NCBI GenBank assembly: GCA_030698645.1
Contig: JAUYMV010000309.1
Location: 1 to 7,578 of the forward strand
Reading direction: 5' to 3'
Origin: Mesorhizobium sp.
GTDB lineage: Bacteria; Pseudomonadota; Alphaproteobacteria; Rhizobiales; Rhizobiaceae
DNA length: 7,578 nt
The notes beneath the pieces were generated by a model. That model was not told where the DNA came from and made no database searches. It saw nothing but the letters and a program-made list of their open reading frames with translations. Every line of letters starts with the position of its first letter. Position 1 is the first letter of the stretch. Of this stretch, positions 7,422 through 7,578 are shown piece after piece. Position numbers and translations under genes: made by a program.

Positions 7422-7449
7422 AAAGGCCCGGCGCATGCGCCGGGCCTTT
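7422..7449 (-). terminator. Rho-independent terminator of the thioredoxin gene
   Basis: AAAGGCCCGGCGCA (7422-7435) followed by its exact complement (7436-7449) is a perfect 28-base palindrome. On the minus strand it is followed by a T tract (complement of AAAAA at 7420-7424). It lies 21 bases past the stop of the thioredoxin gene, so it is the natural end of that transcript. A loop of about four bases at the centre is expected in RNA. The symmetric T-containing end on the other strand is much shorter. Confidence 0.88.
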
Positions 7450-7470
7450 GAAATTTCGCCATTGTGCCGT

Positions 7471-7578
7471 TCAGGCGACGTTGCTGGTGATCCAGTGAGT
7501 GAGCGCGGTCTTCGGCGCGGCGCCGACCTTGATGTCGGCCACTTCGCCGCCCTTGAACATCATCAGCGTCGGGATCGA
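7471..7578 (-). CDS. trxA: Thioredoxin, C-terminal part (partial)
   Basis: The minus strand reads in from the right edge as [35 protein letters not shown] and stops at TGA (complement of 7471-7473). The run [12 protein letters not shown] holds the cis-proline beta-strand of the thioredoxin fold ('IPTL.lFk.G'), followed by the strand G-x-V and the last helix. The CGPC active site lies outside the window, so the call rests on 35 residues. A thioredoxin gene next to folC is the usual order in rhizobia, which supports the symbol. Thioredoxin reduces disulfides in cytoplasmic proteins using electrons from thioredoxin reductase. Confidence 0.9.
   Translation of the reverse strand, partial: SIPTLMMFKGGEVADIKVGAAPKTALTHWITSNVA

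Noticed and set aside
7338..7436. A 33-residue N-terminal extension of the cupin protein
   Set aside because: Its ATG lies at the centre of a terminator palindrome, and a good Shine-Dalgarno sequence serves ATG 7337 instead.

Overview
This window looks like chromosomal DNA from an alphaproteobacterium of the order Hyphomicrobiales, probably a Mesorhizobium or Phyllobacteriaceae relative. The evidence is high G+C, strongly G/C-ending codons, the order trpF-trpB-trpA-accD-folC with trxA nearby, an AccD start typical of rhizobia, and an intergenic repeat resembling rhizobial RIME-type palindromes. The genus call is an inference from recalled gene order and protein style, not from a search.

Layout, left to right. 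Positions 1-39 are the last 12 codons of an unidentified plus-strand gene, closed by a clear intrinsic terminator (64-92). A YgjP/DUF45-type zinc metallopeptidase follows (224-982). The next 210 bases (983-1192) hold a palindromic mosaic repeat. Then comes the late tryptophan pathway: trpF (1193-1840), trpB (1957-3207) and trpA (3849-4688). These are followed on the same strand by accD (4725-5642) and folC (5718-7049). At the right end two minus-strand genes face the operon: a small cupin protein (7056-7337) and the C-terminus of thioredoxin (7471-7578), separated by a strong terminator that is a perfect 28-base palindrome.

TrpF makes CdRP from phosphoribosylanthranilate. TrpA and TrpB form the alpha2beta2 tryptophan synthase that converts indole-glycerol phosphate plus serine to tryptophan. 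AccD is half of the acetyl-CoA carboxylase carboxyltransferase. FolC makes dihydrofolate and polyglutamylated folates. The plus-strand genes are closely spaced and probably share transcripts.

The accessory part is a toxin-antitoxin module lying between trpB and trpA (3266-3836). A ribbon-helix-helix antitoxin overlaps by ATGA a ParE/RelE-like toxin, whose reading frame breaks at a six-T run. The two halves join into a full-length 97-residue toxin if the ribosome slips back one base at T TTT TTC, or if the break is a mutation or sequencing error. The module is visibly lower in G+C than its neighbours, and its stop codon touches the trpA ribosome binding site. A second notable point is that AccD has lost all four cysteines of the classical zinc ribbon. 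I saw no tRNA, rRNA, CRISPR array or insertion sequence, and no stretch above 300 bases lacks a gene.
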